9,346 bases of DNA from Achromobacter sp. (lineage in GTDB: Bacteria > Pseudomonadota > Gammaproteobacteria > Burkholderiales > Burkholderiaceae_B): assembly GCA_003454835.1 (NCBI GenBank), contig DMTA01000020.1:1-9346 (forward strand), written 5' to 3'. The stretch's first letter is position 1, and the number at the start of each line of letters is the position of its first letter. The position numbers and the translations under genes are program-made. Below, in pieces: positions 1 to 5,760 of this stretch. A model generated the notes under the pieces. It had not been told where the DNA came from. It worked only from the letters and a program-made list of their open reading frames with translations, and ran no database searches.

Positions 1-83
1 TGTTCCGGCTGTCCGAGGACGCCGGGCGGCGCGGGCAGGACCAGGAGCCGCCGCGCGCGCCGAGCGCGCTGATGCTGGCTTAG
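1..83 (+). CDS. C-terminal end of an unidentified protein (5' partial)
   Basis: An open frame runs from the window edge (first full codon at 3) to a TAG at 81-83. It gives about 26 residues ending in PSALMLA. Nearly every codon ends in G or C, as expected for real coding sequence in this genome, which is the main support. The tail is rich in Arg, Gln and Pro and carries no motif I can name, so no function is offered. The gene is convergent with the secreted protein that follows, and the two stop codons are only 5 bases apart, leaving no room for an independent terminator. Confidence 0.5.
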   Translation, partial: FRLSEDAGRRGQDQEPPRAPSALMLA

Positions 84-88
84 CGCGG

Positions 89-523
89 TTATTTTCCGCA
101 GGCGGCCTGCAACGCCTTCATCTGCGGGCTGCCGGGCGCAAAGCGCACGAACTGCACCTGGCTTTCGTCCAGCGTTTCGTCCTTGATGGTGGTGACCAGG
201 GTGTCGTTCAGGTAATAGCTGGTGGCCGGCATGAAGCCAACCTGCGAACGCCGGCAATCGAACAGCACGTCTGACACTGACCGGTCATAGCGCGCGCGCT
301 GCTTGCCCCCGCCCGGGATGGTCTGCGCGGCGGTGTAGCGCAGTTCCATCTTGCCCCGGGCGTTGCCTGATGCTTGCCGGGTGTCGGGCAGTCCTCCGAT
401 CCGGATAGAGACATTGGGGTGATCGGGACGCGGCGGCACGTCGAACCATTGCTGCGCGTGCGCGCTGGTGCAGGCGAGGAGCGCGGCCAAGGTCGAGGCG
501 GAAACAGCAAACGGTAGGCGCAT
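89..523 (-). CDS. Small secreted protein, surface-adhesin protein E-like
   Basis: This encodes a 144-residue exported protein of unknown role. Residues 1-23 form a classical signal peptide (Arg2, a hydrophobic core, then AHA before Gln24), so the mature protein is about 121 residues and probably periplasmic or surface exposed. The mature part has Cys90 in 'VLFDC' and Cys142 three residues from the end, a likely disulfide pair. Between them lie 'SYYLND' and 'FVRFAPGSP'. A Cys, then a Tyr-rich strand, then 'APGS' and a final Cys resembles the C-terminal half of the surface-adhesin protein E family (Haemophilus protein E and many short beta-proteobacterial secreted proteins). That assignment comes from pattern memory and is moderate at best; it could equally be filed as hypothetical. 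The start at 521-523 is set by the signal peptide; the Shine-Dalgarno is weak (GGAC). It diverges from the PhzF-family gene. Confidence 0.75.
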   Translation of the reverse strand: MRLPFAVSASTLAALLACTSAHAQQWFDVPPRPDHPNVSIRIGGLPDTRQASGNARGKMELRYTAAQTIPGGGKQRARYDRSVSDVLFDCRRSQVGFMPATSYYLNDTLVTTIKDETLDESQVQFVRFAPGSPQMKALQAACGK

Positions 524-698
524 GGATTGTCCGTGGTCGAAAGCGGTTTTCTTCTGCCGCCGCCCGGTGGCGCTTCGGTTGTGCGTCGCATCTGGGCAGG
601 GCGTTCAAATGTAGCAAAATGCGGTCTGGCGGCGCGCGCGAAATTCAGTGCGACAGCCCGTGCGGCGGCCGATGCAACATTCACCATCCGGATTTCTC
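524..698. other. Divergent intergenic region, promoters not resolved
   Basis: This gap separates the minus-strand secreted protein from the plus-strand PhzF-family gene, so it must hold at least one promoter in each direction. The only AT-rich patch is around 604-620 (TTCAAATGTAGCAAAAT). It could contain a -10 element, but I find no matching TTGACA-like -35 at 16-18 bases. A GTG at 648 and an ATG at 672 are in frame with the PhzF gene but would add residues the family lacks. Confidence 0.4.
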
Positions 699-1487
699 AT
701 GCCCCAGTTCGATCTCTATCAGGTAGACGCCTTCACCGCCGCGCCCTTCGGCGGCAACCCCGCCGCGGTGATGCCGCTGCAGGCCTGGCTTCCCGACGAA
801 ACGCTGCAGCGCATTGCCGAGGAAAACAACCTTTCCGAAACGGCCTATTTCGTCCGGACCGGCGACGTTTATGAACTGCGCTGGTTCACGCCCGCCGTCG
901 AGGTCGACCTGTGCGGCCATGCGACGCTGGCATCGGCCTACGTGCTTTTCGAACAGTTGAACGCGCAGGAAGACGTGCTGCGGTTTTCAACACGCAGCGG
1001 CGAGCTGCGCGTGCGTCGCGCGGGCGACCGGCTGGCGATGGACTTTCCGGCCAAGCAGCCGCAGGCCGAGGACATTCCGCCGGGCCTCCTGCAGGCGCTG
1101 GGCCTGCCCGCCGCGCAGGCGGTGTATCGCACCGATGACTATCTGGTGGTGATCGAGGACGAGTCGCTCGTCGACGACCTGAACCCGGATTTCGCGGCAC
1201 TGGCGGCCTTTGACGTGCGAGGCGTGGCCGTGACGGCGCCGTCCGTGCGCTTTGACTTCGTGTCGCGCTGGTTCGGTCCGCGCGTGGGCGTGAATGAAGA
1301 CCCCGTGACGGGGTCGGCGCACACGTCGCTGGCGCCGTATTGGGCGCATCGCCTGGGCAAGCGCACGCTGTCGGCGCAACAGGGCGGGGCGCGCAAAGGC
1401 CAACTGCATTGCGAGGTGCAGGACAACGGACGTGTCGTGATCAGCGGGCAGGCGGCGCTGTACCTGCGCGGCACGATTTATCTTTAA
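699..1487 (+). CDS. PhzF-family epimerase/isomerase-like protein
   Basis: A 262-residue protein of the PhzF family, whose members share a diaminopimelate-epimerase-like two-lobed fold and usually run 260-300 residues. Family hallmarks are all present. The N-terminus is 'YQVDAFT..PFGGNPAAV' (7-24). 'NNLSETAYF' contains Glu47, at the position of the catalytic glutamate of PhzF. 'RWFTP..EVDLCGHATLA' spans 61-78, and 'EDPVTGSAH' (200-208) marks the C-terminal lobe. No phenazine genes are nearby, so this is one of the many PhzF homologues of unknown substrate, not a phenazine enzyme. The ATG at 699 is preferred because the family begins directly with this sequence; an upstream in-frame GTG at 648 would add 17 unrelated residues. 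No clear Shine-Dalgarno precedes 699. The next gene starts 24 bases downstream on the same strand, suggesting co-transcription. Confidence 0.92.
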   Translation: MPQFDLYQVDAFTAAPFGGNPAAVMPLQAWLPDETLQRIAEENNLSETAYFVRTGDVYELRWFTPAVEVDLCGHATLASAYVLFEQLNAQEDVLRFSTRSGELRVRRAGDRLAMDFPAKQPQAEDIPPGLLQALGLPAAQAVYRTDDYLVVIEDESLVDDLNPDFAALAAFDVRGVAVTAPSVRFDFVSRWFGPRVGVNEDPVTGSAHTSLAPYWAHRLGKRTLSAQQGGARKGQLHCEVQDNGRVVISGQAALYLRGTIYL

Positions 1488-1511
1488 GACGTCGTCCGGA
1501 TACGCATCAAC

Positions 1512-2099
1512 ATGAATTCCTTTGAATCCATCCGGACGCAGTTCGCGCGGTTCGGCGAACTGCGTCCGCAGCCGCGCGATGCGTGGCAAGGCGAGCTTGC
1601 ACTGCCGCAGGTGCTGGCCGACTTCTACGAGCAGGTCGGCCCGTGGGGCGCCACCTATCACCAGAACGTGGGGCCGGTCGGCATCACGCTGTCCGAGACC
1701 AATATCAGCTTTCCGCCACTGCACAAGCTGTGGGACCGGCAGGCCGGCTATCGCTGGGACGCGTCGAACGGCGAGCGTGTCGCCGAGTGGCAGGACAACT
1801 GGCTGGTGATCGCAGACCAGAACGCCGACCCGTTCATCCTGGATACCGGGTCCGGCGAGATCCTCTACGCCATGCACGGCACGGGCGCGTGGGATGCCGA
1901 CGTGGTGGCGCCCGATCTGCCGACGTTCGCGGCCGCGATGGCCGCGGTCGGCGTCGTGTGCCTGGAGGCTGACGAAGACCTGCGCAACGATGACTGGGAA
2001 ATCAGGCCCGAGCATCGGGCGCGGGCGTTGCAGGCGCTGACCACTGTGCTGGGTGACCCGGTCGAGGCCGAGTGCTTCCTGGACCTGCTTGAGTTCTGA
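1512..2099 (+). CDS. SMI1/KNR4 (SUKH)-like protein, possible immunity protein
   Basis: A 195-residue soluble protein with no signal peptide or membrane segment. The central part looks like the SMI1/KNR4 (SUKH) fold: a helix with 'LPQVLADFYEQVGPWG' (31-46), then 'DNWLVIADQNADPFILD' (95-111) and 'GEILYAMHGTGAWD' (115-128), the usual pattern of a strand, an Asp-Pro turn, a strand and a conserved Gly/Trp segment. An acidic stretch with many Asp and Glu (152-162) follows, and acidic surfaces are common in this superfamily. SUKH proteins in bacteria are often immunity proteins against polymorphic or contact-dependent toxins; others have unknown cellular roles. No toxin gene is in the window, so the immunity role is inference. 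No Shine-Dalgarno is visible ahead of the ATG, which sits 24 bases after the PhzF stop, so translation may depend on upstream ribosomes. The next gene begins 16 bases after its stop and appears to be a related family member. Confidence 0.75.
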   Translation: MNSFESIRTQFARFGELRPQPRDAWQGELALPQVLADFYEQVGPWGATYHQNVGPVGITLSETNISFPPLHKLWDRQAGYRWDASNGERVAEWQDNWLVIADQNADPFILDTGSGEILYAMHGTGAWDADVVAPDLPTFAAAMAAVGVVCLEADEDLRNDDWEIRPEHRARALQALTTVLGDPVEAECFLDLLEF

Positions 2100-2101
2100 C
2101 G

Positions 2102-2109
2102 AAGGAAAG
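2102..2109 (+). promoter_or_regulatory. Ribosome binding site deciding the start at 2116
   Basis: AAGGAAAG lies 6 bases ahead of the ATG at 2116. It supports that start over the in-frame ATG at 2053, which lies inside the preceding gene and would add 21 residues in a shifted frame of it. Confidence 0.7.
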
Positions 2110-2115
2110 AGACGA

Positions 2116-2793
2116 ATGGCAACGTTTGCCGAACTGGCCGAGGATTGCGGCGTGGCCTTGCCCGGGATGCTTGCCCGGCTGATCGACGCCGGCCGCACCG
2201 GCTATGGCGAGGACAGCGCGGCGTGGCGCGCCGACTGGAAGGGCAACACGCTGGCCGCGCGGCCCGTGCTGTCCTGCATGGATGACCTGGAATGGATCGA
2301 CGCGCAGCAGGCGCGCGAAACCGCCGAGGAATGGCTCAACCCTGGCTATCAGCACGGCCGGCGCTTTCTGCCGTTCGCGGAGTCCGGCGCGGGCGACGCC
2401 TATTGCCTGACGCCCACGGCGGGCGGCGTGGGCGTAGCGCTCGTCTGGCATGACAGCGGCGATGCGCGTGTGGATTGGCCGTCATTCGAGGCGTTCGTGT
2501 TCGACGCGCTGGTGCGCAGCGCGGCGGACGTGGGGCATCTTGTCGAGGATGGCTTCACGCCGGCCGAGGCGGTGGCTTGTGTCGCGGCGAACATCAACGC
2601 ATTGAAGGAATACCTGCCGCCGGCGATGCAGGCGGAACTGGACCGGTTGACGGCCGAAGCCCCGCCAGCGCCGGCGGGCGGTTCGACGGTTTGGATCAAT
2701 GAGGCGTCCGTGGACGTGGCGTTGGCGTTGTTGCCGGCGGCGGAGGATGCGCCTTTCGAGGTGGTGCCGCGTTGGGAATGCGGGGAAGGGTAG
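2116..2793 (+). CDS. Second SMI1/KNR4 (SUKH)-like protein, tandem with the first
   Basis: A 225-residue cytosolic protein. 'YGEDSAAWRADW' (30-41), 'MDDLEWIDAQQARETAEEW' (55-73), 'FLPFAESGAGDAYCL' (84-98), 'VALVWHDSG' (107-115) and 'WPSFEAFVFDAL' (121-132) follow the order of a SUKH domain. The F-(L/I)-P-(F/I)-A-x-x-G-x-G-D sequence followed by a Trp-His-Asp strand and a 'SFEAF' helix is typical of it. A helical region (140-180), a short Pro/Ala linker (182-188) and a roughly 35-residue tail follow, longer than a minimal SUKH protein. Sequence identity with the preceding SUKH-like protein is low by eye, so they are not a recent duplication. Its role as immunity protein, toxin antidote or something else cannot be decided here. 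It is probably the last gene of the run with PhzF, as the next gene is convergent. Confidence 0.75.
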   Translation: MATFAELAEDCGVALPGMLARLIDAGRTGYGEDSAAWRADWKGNTLAARPVLSCMDDLEWIDAQQARETAEEWLNPGYQHGRRFLPFAESGAGDAYCLTPTAGGVGVALVWHDSGDARVDWPSFEAFVFDALVRSAADVGHLVEDGFTPAEAVACVAANINALKEYLPPAMQAELDRLTAEAPPAPAGGSTVWINEASVDVALALLPAAEDAPFEVVPRWECGEG

Positions 2794-2806
2794 CGCTGTA
2801 AAACCT

Positions 2807-2841
2807 GGCGCCATGAACCCGGGCGCGATGCACGCGGGCGA
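2807..2841 (+). repeat. 15-bp tandem repeat, about 2.3 copies
   Basis: In the 72-base gap between two convergent genes, the unit GGCGC-x-ATG-x-AC-x-CG occurs at 2807-2821 and again at 2822-2836, matching at 12 of 15 positions. A truncated third copy (GGCG) begins at 2837. No T-tract or strong stem that would make a terminator was found in this gap. Confidence 0.55.
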
Positions 2842-2865
2842 CGGTTGCGTCCAGCTACGCGTCTT

Positions 2866-3720
2866 TCAGGGAATCCCCGTCAGCAGATGCGGCGCGGAGC
2901 CCGAGGCCGCGCGCCGGAAGCGCGACGGCGACACGCCCATGTGATCGCGAAAGAACCGCGAGAAATTTCCAGGCGTCGAAAACCCCAGGTCCATCGCCAC
3001 CGAGGTCAGCGGCTGTTCCTGCTGGACCAGCCTGCGTACGGCTTCTTCCACGCGCACCGCGCTCCAGAACACCTGCGGGGTGGTGTTTAGCTGGTCGCGG
3101 AACAGCGCAAAGAAGTGGCCTCGCGACAGCCCCACCTTGCTGGCGATGTCTTCCACGGCAACCGGTTCGTGGACGTTTTCGCGCATGTACAGGATGGCAG
3201 TGCGAAGGCGCCGGTCCAGCGTCTGCGGGCGGGCGGCCGCGCCGGGCGGGCGGCTGGTCTGGGAGGACGATTCGATCGCTGCCTGCAGCAGCGCCTCGAC
3301 CTGGGTGTCGATGTCGGCGCGCGGATGGTCTTGCGGCGCGACGATCTTGTCCAGCAGGCTCCAACAGCCCTGGCGCACGGCCGGGTCGATAGGCACGCCG
3401 GGCGCGGTGAAATGAAAGGGGCGACCGGTGGCGGCGCGGCGCTCGTCCAGCCAGGGCTTGGCGATGTACAGAACCAGGAAGACGGCCGGACCCGAGCGGT
3501 CGAGCAGGCGGGCGTCATGGGATTCGTAGGTGTTGGTGCCGAGCGCAAGGTGTTCGCTGTAGGGCACGAGTTTCGAGCCGATGTGCGCCTCGGCTCTTGC
3601 GCCGCCCAGCCACAGGGCAAGCTGCACTTCCGCGTGCGCATGCGCAATCAAATCGCCGCGCAGTTCCAGCACGACCGCGCGGCCGAACGCGCCTTCGTGC
3701 AAGGCGTAAGTCTCTTGCAT
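2866..3720 (-). CDS. AraC-family transcriptional regulator
   Basis: A 284-residue DNA-binding regulator. Residues 1-150 form an N-terminal sensing domain of the cupin-like AraC type, with His-rich 'LIAHAHAEVQLALWLGG' (24-40). A Ser/Pro/Ala linker spans about 151-165. The C-terminal AraC/XylS domain (about 170-270) has two helix-turn-helix units: 'VEDIASKVGLSRGHFFALFRD' (189-209) and 'TSVAMDLGFSTPGNFSRFFRDHMGVSPSRFRR' (239-270), the second being the family signature region. The start is supported by GGGAGA 6 bases upstream. It is divergent from the FAH-family gene across a 262-base gap holding paired repeats, the classic layout of a local activator controlling the adjacent catabolic genes. The inducer is unknown. 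It could instead regulate distant genes, but context favours the local cluster. Confidence 0.93.
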   Translation of the reverse strand: MQETYALHEGAFGRAVVLELRGDLIAHAHAEVQLALWLGGARAEAHIGSKLVPYSEHLALGTNTYESHDARLLDRSGPAVFLVLYIAKPWLDERRAATGRPFHFTAPGVPIDPAVRQGCWSLLDKIVAPQDHPRADIDTQVEALLQAAIESSSQTSRPPGAAARPQTLDRRLRTAILYMRENVHEPVAVEDIASKVGLSRGHFFALFRDQLNTTPQVFWSAVRVEEAVRRLVQQEQPLTSVAMDLGFSTPGNFSRFFRDHMGVSPSRFRRAASGSAPHLLTGIP

Positions 3721-3726
3721 GATCTG

Positions 3727-3732
3727 TCTCCC
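3727..3732 (-). promoter_or_regulatory. Ribosome binding site of the AraC-family gene
   Basis: On the minus strand GGGAGA lies 6 bases ahead of the ATG at 3720-3718. This fixes the start of the regulator. Confidence 0.6.
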
Positions 3733-3764
3733 AGTTTCTGATCGGGCGATGCGCGCACTCGCCT

Positions 3765-3791
3765 CGCCGGGGCCACCTGTCCGCCGGGGCC
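3765..3791. repeat. Direct repeat CGCCGGGGCC in the regulator's leader
   Basis: CGCCGGGGCC occurs at 3765-3774 and 3782-3791, a 17-bp period, and similarity continues weakly beyond (CTG shared in both copies). The pair lies between the regulator's start codon and the only -10-like patch upstream of it, so it may be a site where a protein controls the regulator's own expression. Chance is possible in GC-rich DNA. Confidence 0.4.
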
Positions 3792-3801
3792 TTCTGCGGG
3801 A

Positions 3802-3807
3802 ATTTTA
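3802..3807 (-). promoter_or_regulatory. Candidate -10 element for the AraC-family gene
   Basis: On the minus strand TAAAAT matches TATAAT at 5 of 6 positions, in an otherwise GC-rich gap, and would give a leader of roughly 75 bases. No good TTGACA-like -35 is found at 16-18 bases, so the call is weak. Confidence 0.3.
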
Positions 3808-3836
3808 TGGGCGTGGTTTGGGGCATTGCCGGGCTC

Positions 3837-3852
3837 TAGGTGTATACACCTA
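3837..3852. promoter_or_regulatory. Perfect 16-bp palindrome, probable operator
   Basis: TAGGTGTATACACCTA is its own reverse complement over all 16 bases. It sits between the two divergent genes, upstream of the candidate -10 of the AraC gene and upstream of the CGATAAG repeats. Uninterrupted symmetry of this length implies a homodimer site. Sites centred on TGTATACA are typical of GntR-family (FadR-subfamily) repressors, whereas AraC proteins usually bind direct repeats, so a second regulator encoded elsewhere is suspected. That last step is inference. Confidence 0.65.
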
Positions 3853-3870
3853 TCACGCCATCTGACTCTG

Positions 3871-3897
3871 CGATAAGTTCCCGCACCGGACGATAAG
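3871..3897 (+). promoter_or_regulatory. CGATAAG direct repeat, candidate AraC-type binding site
   Basis: CGATAAG occurs at 3871-3877 and 3891-3897, starting exactly 20 bases apart, about two helical turns. AraC-family activators commonly bind two direct half-sites about 21 bp apart, with the proximal one touching the -35 region. Here a weak -10-like TAAAGT at 3918-3923 would place the -35 at about 3895-3900, overlapping the second copy. The absence of a good -35 fits an activator-dependent promoter for the FAH-hydrolase genes. Confidence 0.45.
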
Positions 3898-3917
3898 CGC
3901 GGCCGTGCCGGCGCTCC

Positions 3918-3923
3918 TAAAGT
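3918..3923 (+). promoter_or_regulatory. Weak candidate -10 of the catabolic operon
   Basis: TAAAGT matches TATAAT at 4 of 6 positions. It is proposed mainly because of its distance from the CGATAAG repeat and would leave a leader of about 55 bases including a stem-loop. Confidence 0.2.
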
Positions 3924-3931
3924 CGTGCTGA

Positions 3932-3955
3932 CGGCGAGGCATGAACCGCTCGCCG
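3932..3955 (+). promoter_or_regulatory. Stem-loop in the leader of the FAH-family gene
   Basis: CGGCGAG at 3932-3938 pairs perfectly with CTCGCCG at 3949-3955 around a 10-base loop, followed by ATTTTC. It could be a weak attenuator-type terminator or an mRNA-stabilising hairpin. An ATG at 3941, in frame with the gene, lies in the loop, which argues against its use as a start. Confidence 0.4.
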
Positions 3956-3970
3956 ATTTTCAGAAGCACG

Positions 3971-3976
3971 AAGGAG
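3971..3976 (+). promoter_or_regulatory. Ribosome binding site selecting GTG 3983
   Basis: AAGGAG lies 6 bases ahead of the GTG at 3983. It is a near-consensus Shine-Dalgarno and selects this GTG over the in-frame ATG at 3941, which has none. Confidence 0.75.
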
Positions 3977-3982
3977 ACCGCG

Positions 3983-4861
3983 GTGCGTATTGCAAGTTAT
4001 TTGATGAACGGAGAGCCCGGCGTCGGCCTGGTGTCGGACGACGGCCTGTCGATCGCGCCCCTGGCGCTTGATGACGCGGGCAGGCAGCTCGGCGCACAGG
4101 CCGTGATCGACCTGTTGGCCGCGGGCCGCTCGCTGCCCGACACGTTGGCGCCGCTGCGCCTGTCCGACGTCGACCTGCGGGCGCCGCTGCCCCGGCCGAG
4201 GCGCAACGTGTGGTGCGTAGGACGCAACTACCACGCACATGCAAAAGAGTTGTCTGCGTCCGTCTTCAAGGACAACGACGCCAATCCGGAATCGTGGCCC
4301 ATCGTCTTTACCAAGGTGCCGGAATGCGTGGTGGGGCCGCGTGCGCAGGTCCTGCTGCCGGTCGGCGTGTCCACGCAGATCGACTACGAGGCCGAGCTGG
4401 GCGTGGTCATCGGCAAGAAGGGCAAGAACATCGCGCGCGGCGCTGCCCTGGAACACGTCTTCGGCTACACCGTCATCAACGACGTCACCGCCCGGGACGT
4501 GCAGATGCGGCATCAGCAGTGGGACATGGGCAAGTCGTTCGATACCTTCTGTCCGATGGGGCCGTGGATCGTCACGGCAGATGCATTCGATGGGACGAGA
4601 ACGCGCGTGCGCTGCTGGGTCAACGGAGAACTCCGGCAGGACGGTCCCACGGAGAACATGATCTTCGACATCCCGACCCTGATCGAAACGATCTCGCGCG
4701 GCATCACGCTGTATCCCGGCGACGTGATCGCCACCGGGACGCCGGCGGGTGTCGGCATGGGCATGACGCCGCCCCGGTATCTGGCGGCCGGCGACGTGGT
4801 GCGCGTGGAGGTCGAGGGGCTGGGCAGCATCGAGAACCAATTCGTGGAGAAGGCGTCATGA
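3983..4861 (+). CDS. Fumarylacetoacetate hydrolase (FAH) family protein
   Basis: A 292-residue cytosolic enzyme of the FAH superfamily, which hydrolyses, decarboxylates or isomerises 2,4-dioxo- and 2-hydroxy-dienoic acids at a divalent metal. From the GTG start it begins 'MRIASYLMNGEPGVGLV', a typical family N-terminus. Family segments follow: 'RNYHAHAKE' (81-89), 'FTKVPECVVGP' (109-119), 'IDYEAELGVVIGKKGKNI' (133-150) with metal ligands Glu136 and Glu138, 'GYTVINDVTARD' (161-172) with Asp167, 'FDTFCPMGPWIV' (186-197) and 'GTPAGVGMG' (252-260). The E-x-E...D triad is intact, so it should be active. Candidate activities include acylpyruvate hydrolase, 2-hydroxyhepta-2,4-diene-1,7-dioate isomerase-like and fumarylpyruvate hydrolase; sequence alone does not choose. 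Its stop overlaps the next ATG (ATGA), so it is tightly coupled to the alpha/beta hydrolase, as in aromatic ring-cleavage operons. It is probably controlled by the divergent AraC protein. Confidence 0.93.
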   Translation: MRIASYLMNGEPGVGLVSDDGLSIAPLALDDAGRQLGAQAVIDLLAAGRSLPDTLAPLRLSDVDLRAPLPRPRRNVWCVGRNYHAHAKELSASVFKDNDANPESWPIVFTKVPECVVGPRAQVLLPVGVSTQIDYEAELGVVIGKKGKNIARGAALEHVFGYTVINDVTARDVQMRHQQWDMGKSFDTFCPMGPWIVTADAFDGTRTRVRCWVNGELRQDGPTENMIFDIPTLIETISRGITLYPGDVIATGTPAGVGMGMTPPRYLAAGDVVRVEVEGLGSIENQFVEKAS

Positions 4862-5643
4862 CGACAACAACGATCAATGGCCTGACGGTGGAAGTCGACG
4901 GCGACGGGCCCGCATTGCTGTGCATCCACGGGCTGGGCGGCTCGTCCAACACCTGGACGCCTCTGATGGGCGCGTTGACGGGGTATCGCGTCATCCGCCC
5001 GGACCTGCCGGGGAGCGCCAGATCGCCCTTGCCGGACGGCGAGTTGTCCATCTCGGGTTATGTCGACGCGCTGGTCTCGGTGCTGAAAGCGCTGGACTGC
5101 AGTGCGGTGCACATCGCCGCGCACTCCTTGGGGACCATCGTTGCGCAACATCTGGCGCTGAAGGAGCCGGCCCGGGTCCGGTCGCTGGCGCTGTTCGGAC
5201 CGCTGGCCGAACCGCCGGAGGCGGGGCGGCCGGGCATCCGGGGACGCGCGTCGCTGGCCCGCCAAGGCGCGCCCGCCATGCAGGAGATCGCCGATGCCAT
5301 CGTCAAAGGCGCGACCAGCCGCCGCACCAAGGCGGAACTACCGGCGGTCCTGGCGCTGGTCCGGGAAAGCGTGATGCGGCAGCCGCCGGAAGGGTATGCG
5401 CAAAGCTGCGAAGCGCTGGCCGATGCGCAGTCCGCCGACCTTGAACGCCTGGACGTGCCGGTGCTGCTCGTGACGGGCGACGAAGATGGCGTTGCGCCGC
5501 CGGCGAATGTGCAGGTGATGGCGGGTCGCATCCCGGACAGCCGCTGCACCATCGTGCCGGATTGCGGGCACTGGACCACGTTTGAGCAGCCGGGTGCTTG
5601 CATCGAAGCGTTCAAGGCGTTTCACGCGGGCCTGAGTCGGTGA
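4858..5643 (+). CDS. Alpha/beta-fold hydrolase, enol-lactonase/C-C hydrolase-like
   Basis: A 261-residue single-domain hydrolase without signal peptide. The oxyanion-loop motif is 'HGLGGSS' (24-30), the nucleophile elbow is 'AHSLG' with Ser90 (88-92), the acid is Asp210 in 'GDEDGVAP', and the base is His238 in 'DCGHWTTFEQP'. A helical cap lies about 118-195. The overall look is like 3-oxoadipate enol-lactonase (PcaD) and related ring-cleavage hydrolases. The first Gly of GxSxG is Ala88, a tolerated variant. The exact substrate, whether ester, lactone or vinylogous diketone, is not determinable. The ATG overlaps the FAH-gene stop, and GGAGAAGG (4846-4853) serves as ribosome site inside that gene, so the two proteins are made together and probably catalyse consecutive steps. 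Confidence 0.92.
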   Translation: MTTTTINGLTVEVDGDGPALLCIHGLGGSSNTWTPLMGALTGYRVIRPDLPGSARSPLPDGELSISGYVDALVSVLKALDCSAVHIAAHSLGTIVAQHLALKEPARVRSLALFGPLAEPPEAGRPGIRGRASLARQGAPAMQEIADAIVKGATSRRTKAELPAVLALVRESVMRQPPEGYAQSCEALADAQSADLERLDVPVLLVTGDEDGVAPPANVQVMAGRIPDSRCTIVPDCGHWTTFEQPGACIEAFKAFHAGLSR

Positions 5644-5760
5644 GGCGCGGCTGACTGCCAGGCTAGCCGCACCCGGTCCGCCGCACTGGCGCCGCAACGC
5701 AGGATTCGCAGCATCGATCCGCGGCGCCGGCTTCGCGCCAACACTTTTCATAAAAATATT

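Noticed and set aside
648..698. Upstream GTG 648 and ATG 672 as starts of the PhzF-family gene
   Set aside because: They add residues with no counterpart in the family and have no ribosome site; the family N-terminus begins at ATG 699.
987..2198. 403-codon open frame on the minus strand across the PhzF and first SUKH-like genes
   Set aside because: It lies wholly antisense to two well-supported genes and has a biased Arg/His-rich composition with no recognisable motif. It is a shadow frame common in GC-rich DNA.
4210..5643. 477-codon plus-strand open frame beginning inside the FAH gene
   Set aside because: Its first roughly 216 codons overlap the FAH gene in another frame and are Arg-rich nonsense. 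The real gene starts at ATG 4858, with a ribosome site and a normal alpha/beta hydrolase N-terminus.
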